Positions 62,401 to 64,000 of a stretch of 64,000 bases of DNA are shown here, piece by piece. Under the pieces are notes generated by a model. That model was given only the letters and a program-made list of their open reading frames with translations, was not told the origin of the DNA and did not search any database. The stretch spans positions 738,909-802,908 of the forward strand of contig NZ_JAAIXZ010000003.1 in assembly GCF_010894435.1 (NCBI RefSeq), in the 5' to 3' direction. The position numbers and the translations under genes are program-made. How positions within the stretch are numbered: the stretch's first letter is position 1; every line of letters begins with the position of its first letter. The stretch comes from Pyxidicoccus trucidator (GTDB lineage Bacteria > Myxococcota > Myxococcia > Myxococcales > Myxococcaceae).

Positions 62401-62616
62401 GCCGTTGAGCTCCTGCTCCAGGGGAATGGTGACGGCGCTCTCCACCACCTCGGCGCTGGCGCCCACGTAGTTGGCGGTGACCGTCACCTGCGGCGGAGCC
62501 AGGTCCGGGTACTGGGCGATGGGCAGCGTGGGGATGGCGATGGCCCCCACCAGCGTCAGCAGGATGGAGCAGACGATGGCGAAGACGGGCCTGCGGATGA
62601 AGAAGTCGATGAACAT
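59467..62616 (-). CDS. RND efflux pump, inner membrane subunit (AcrB/HAE1 type)
   Basis: The 1049-residue transporter has the full HAE1 layout: IRRPVFAIVCSILLTLVGAI as TM1, two large periplasmic loops, and twelve TMs. The proton-relay Asp pair is in LATGLVVDDAIVVIENIER (TM4), the Lys is in GLASKNAILIVEFAEQL (TM10), and the central domain contains YVNDFNYANRTYRVYV. It exports drugs, detergents or similar amphiphiles using the proton gradient, with a membrane fusion protein and a TolC-type channel. Both partners are encoded just upstream in the same direction, with a 20-base gap to the fusion protein. No local regulator gene is visible. Confidence 0.95.
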   Translation of the reverse strand: MFIDFFIRRPVFAIVCSILLTLVGAIAIPTLPIAQYPDLAPPQVTVTANYVGASAEVVESAVTIPLEQELNGVEGMRYITSTSSNDGTSQITITFESTRDIEVAAVDVQNRVSRAAARLPGQVNQTGIVVNKASSQILLSVALFSPDDRYDAKFLSNYADVNLKDAIKRVRGVGEVRIFGERKFSMRLWLDPTELARRKLTPQDVTRALQEQNLQVAAGQVGQPPSAEDQPYQLAVRARGRLVEPDEFGDIVLMRQNDGKSVRVKDVGRVEMGAENYSTLLRFGGKQAVGIAVFQLPTANALDVRDAVYAELERLSAQFPPGMVFQTGTDTTLAVRATVHEVLRTLVEAIVLVILVIFLFLHGWRSVLITALTLPVSLVGTFAFVQLMGFSINTLTLFGLTLATGLVVDDAIVVIENIERLMVERKLSAAQAAREGMKEVAGAVIAISIVLVAVFVPVALFPGTTGAIYRQFALTIAASVALSTFCAFTLTPALSARMLQHHQGEKWVLFRWVDKALDGMRAVYGRNLRRLLKHPVIILAAFLLCIGATVALVWATPKGFIPDEDQGYLMVSVQGPEGTALAQTEKVMEQVEAVLKAQPEVRAIFANGGFSPQGTGPNMASIFVPLKPWEERPGKDQSVAALVERLRGPLGRIDGARVMPLQPPAIRGVGSVGGFQFIVEDIAGTHSLDQLATAVHALMTRSNEDSQLRGVFTGFNADTPLLDVEVDRQKAKALGVPIEQIFSTMQVYMGSQYVNDFNYANRTYRVYVQAEQQFRDSPRDIGAFYVRSDSGDMIPLESLVKVEPTVSAQVIRHYNLFRAVELSGQPAPGVSSGQAMDTMESLAEQVLPQGMNAEWTGISLEQRQSGGETMVMFGLGLLFVFLVLAAQYESFSLPLVIILSVPLAIMGALGLQLLRGFSNDVFCQLGLVMLVGLASKNAILIVEFAEQLREGGRSAVDAVVEAAEVRLRPILMTSIAFLLGVVPLMTAQGAGAASRNSLGTAVFGGMLVSTVVNFVFIPGLYVLMQKLRGEARRTVSAAGDVVSPPAPSH

Positions 62617-62636
62617 GGTGGGCTCGGTCCTTCGGC

Positions 62637-63794
62637 TTAGCGGCGGCTCCCGACAGAGGCGCCGCTTCCCGCGGGTGCGTTCGTCAGGGCTTCGGCGCGC
62701 GGTGTGGGCGGGGTGGCCTTCACCTTCACGGCCATGCCATCGCGCAGCGCCTGCATGGACGAGACGGCCACGAGGTCTCCCTCCTTGAGGCCCTTCTCCA
62801 CCACGTAGGCCATGTCCCCCAGCGCGCCGAGGGTGATGGGACGGCGCTCCACCACCGTCTTCCCTTCCTTCTCCTGCACCACCAGCGCGAAGGGCTGCCC
62901 GCTCTGGCGCACCACCGCGAGCGCCGGAATCTGCAGCGCGTCCCGGACGGAGTAGACGATGCGTGCGCGCACCAGCTCGCTGGGCCGCAGGCCCACGGTG
63001 TTGCGGAAGGCGGCCTTCACCTCCACCAGCTGGGTGCGCGGGTCGGCCTGGGGCGCGACGAAGAAGACGCTGCTGGTGAGCAGCACCTTGCCCTGCGCGT
63101 CGAGGATTTCCAGCGCCGTGTCGGGCTTCATCGAGCGCGCGCGCGGCGAAGGCACCGAGACGCTCACTTCGAGCACGTCCGCCTGCGCCACGCTGGTCAG
63201 CTGCGTGGAGGCGCTGACGAAGTCGCCCACACGCACCAGCACGTCACCCACGGTGCCGGCGAAGGGCGCGCGCACCACGTTGAACTGCAGCTGCACCTGG
63301 CGCTGCGTCACCTGCGCGGCGGAGGAGCGCGAGGCGGCCTGGGCGGCCTCCACCTGCGCGCGGGCGCCCTCCAGCTCCTGTGCGCTCGCGAGGCCCTCCT
63401 TGTGCAGCGCCTCCGTGCGGGCCAGCGTGCGGCGCGACAGCTCCAGGTTCACCTGCGACGAGCTGAGCTGGGCCTGCGCGCTGTCGAGCGCGGCTGTCTC
63501 CTCCCGCGCGTCCACCTCCACCAGCGGCGCGCCTTCCGCCACCTGCTGGCCGGGGCGCGCGTGGATGCGGCGCACGTAGCCGGCCACCTGCGGCAGCACC
63601 GTGACGCTCTGCCGCGACAGCAGCGAGCCCAGGTACTCGCCCGTGTCCCTCACTTCGCGAGGGGACAATGACACCACTTCGACTTCACGAGGTGGAGGCG
63701 CGGCCGGTGCGGTCTTCTTCTCCGCGCAGCCGGCCATCACCACCACACTCCATGCCAGCACCACCAGAGGTCGCATCCAGCTCGCCAGTTGCAT
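62637..63794 (-). CDS. RND efflux membrane fusion protein (AcrA type)
   Basis: The 385-residue lipoprotein has a signal peptide ending VVMAGC (Cys near 20) and the usual periplasmic adaptor domains: lipoyl half-motifs (VTVLPQVAGYVRRIHARPGQ and FNVVRAPFAGTVGDVLVRVG), a helical hairpin between them (about 85-145), then beta-barrel and membrane-proximal domains. It links the pump at 59467-62616 to the TolC-type channel. The start ATG 63794 has GGAG 9 bases upstream. It lies inside a duplicated copy of the 3' end of the upstream channel gene. Confidence 0.93.
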   Translation of the reverse strand: MQLASWMRPLVVLAWSVVVMAGCAEKKTAPAAPPPREVEVVSLSPREVRDTGEYLGSLLSRQSVTVLPQVAGYVRRIHARPGQQVAEGAPLVEVDAREETAALDSAQAQLSSSQVNLELSRRTLARTEALHKEGLASAQELEGARAQVEAAQAASRSSAAQVTQRQVQLQFNVVRAPFAGTVGDVLVRVGDFVSASTQLTSVAQADVLEVSVSVPSPRARSMKPDTALEILDAQGKVLLTSSVFFVAPQADPRTQLVEVKAAFRNTVGLRPSELVRARIVYSVRDALQIPALAVVRQSGQPFALVVQEKEGKTVVERRPITLGALGDMAYVVEKGLKEGDLVAVSSMQALRDGMAVKVKATPPTPRAEALTNAPAGSGASVGSRR

Positions 63795-63923
63795 CGGGGC
63801 TCCGTCAGGGATGGGTCCAGGTGTGCCTGGACGCTCCGTCTTCATCAGCGCCGCCAGGGGGCGCACCCGCTTCACCAGTCGCACCGGGCCTCCGTCAGGA
63901 ATGCGTCCAGGCGTGCCTGGACG
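63781..63923. repeat. Direct repeat pair, 53 bp units 90 bp apart
   Basis: Bases 63781-63833 and 63871-63923 match at 45 of 53 positions, with an offset of exactly 90 bases. The right copy is the end of the channel protein gene. The left copy spans the start codon of the fusion protein gene. Each contains the inverted repeat GTCCAGG/CCTGGAC. It looks like an old tandem duplication at the gene junction. Confidence 0.75.
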
Positions 63924-64000
63924 AGCTCGAATTCACGCAGCACCAGGTTCAGCTCCGCCTGGCGAAGGGCCGCTCCGCTCTGCACCAGCTCGAGGCTGCT
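63872..64000 (-). CDS. TolC-type outer membrane channel, C-terminal fragment
   Basis: Only the last 42 residues are in the window. They read SSLELVQSGAALRQAELNLV, then LREFELVQARLDAFLTEA, and end in RCDW. The spacing of Leu, Glu and Ala and the 'ELNLV..EFELVQARLDAF' pattern match the last helix of outer-membrane efflux proteins (OEP family). Its position as the first gene of a channel-adaptor-pump operon supports this. The rest lies beyond the right edge. The stop is 77 bases before the fusion protein start. Confidence 0.8.
   Translation of the reverse strand, partial: SSLELVQSGAALRQAELNLVLREFELVQARLDAFLTEARCDW

Overview
The window comes from a high-GC delta-proteobacterium of the Myxococcaceae (Myxococcus, Corallococcus or Pyxidicoccus type). 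The signs are a MYXO-CTERM surface protein (43097-45481), Ser/Thr kinases with the HRDLSPANV catalytic loop, many Cys-rich or Ig-repeat lipoproteins, large multi-sensor histidine kinases, a PilT motor, and F0 ATP synthase genes without their F1 partners. No phage, IS or CRISPR was seen.

Left end (1-5482): after a truncated lipoprotein gene come three copies of one cassette, at about 765-1314, 2612-3397 and 4825-5482, all on the + strand. Each has the same ECF-like promoter block (TGTCAGG-N16-CGTC), the same Shine-Dalgarno context, a 49-51 codon ORF ending in Pro-Pro-Gly-X-stop, a conserved RNA stem with two mutually exclusive partners, and then 3-5 tRNA genes. The twelve tRNAs (Gly, Pro, Ala x2, Gly, Glu x2, Leu, Asp, Arg x2, Val) read only codons ending in C or G. 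Several have degenerate anticodon loops but keep acceptor-end identity elements. This looks like an inducible, attenuator-controlled accessory tRNA system and is the most interesting thing in the window. Minus-strand genes lie between the cassettes: an AraC regulator with a VOC protein, and an OB-fold/zinc-ribbon protein.

5625-9776 is a tight five-gene operon: a Vps4-like AAA+ ATPase, membrane proteins, a TPR protein and a DxD glycosyltransferase-like protein. 9814-13739 (minus) holds RraA/aldolase, an aldo/keto reductase and two HEAT-repeat proteins. 13968-19442 holds hemL, a Ser/Thr kinase and a GAF/PAS histidine kinase. 20638-23395 is the F0 operon (atpZ, atpI-like, atpB, atpE, atpF), followed by ychF.

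25213-31724 encodes a secreted beta-propeller protein with a C-terminal dockerin, translationally coupled to a lipoprotein with Ig-like repeats and a C-terminal cohesin-like domain. This is probably a cell-surface anchoring pair. 32436-39075 is a 2099-residue Rhs/YD-repeat protein with a Sec signal and a variable tail, followed by a small BamE-like lipoprotein.

39085-54419 is mixed: an HTH-citrate synthase fusion, methyltransferase, cupin, H-NOX protein, MYXO-CTERM protein, AIM24 protein, metallophosphoesterase, PilT, receiver-like protein, HELTH metallopeptidase, ATP-grasp protein, YiaA/LysR divergent pair, LysM-CHAP protein and dual-specificity phosphatase. 54522-64000 holds a PAS histidine kinase, a TIGR00300 protein, a Cys-rich lipoprotein, and an RND efflux operon (TolC-like end, membrane fusion protein, pump) read leftwards from the right edge.
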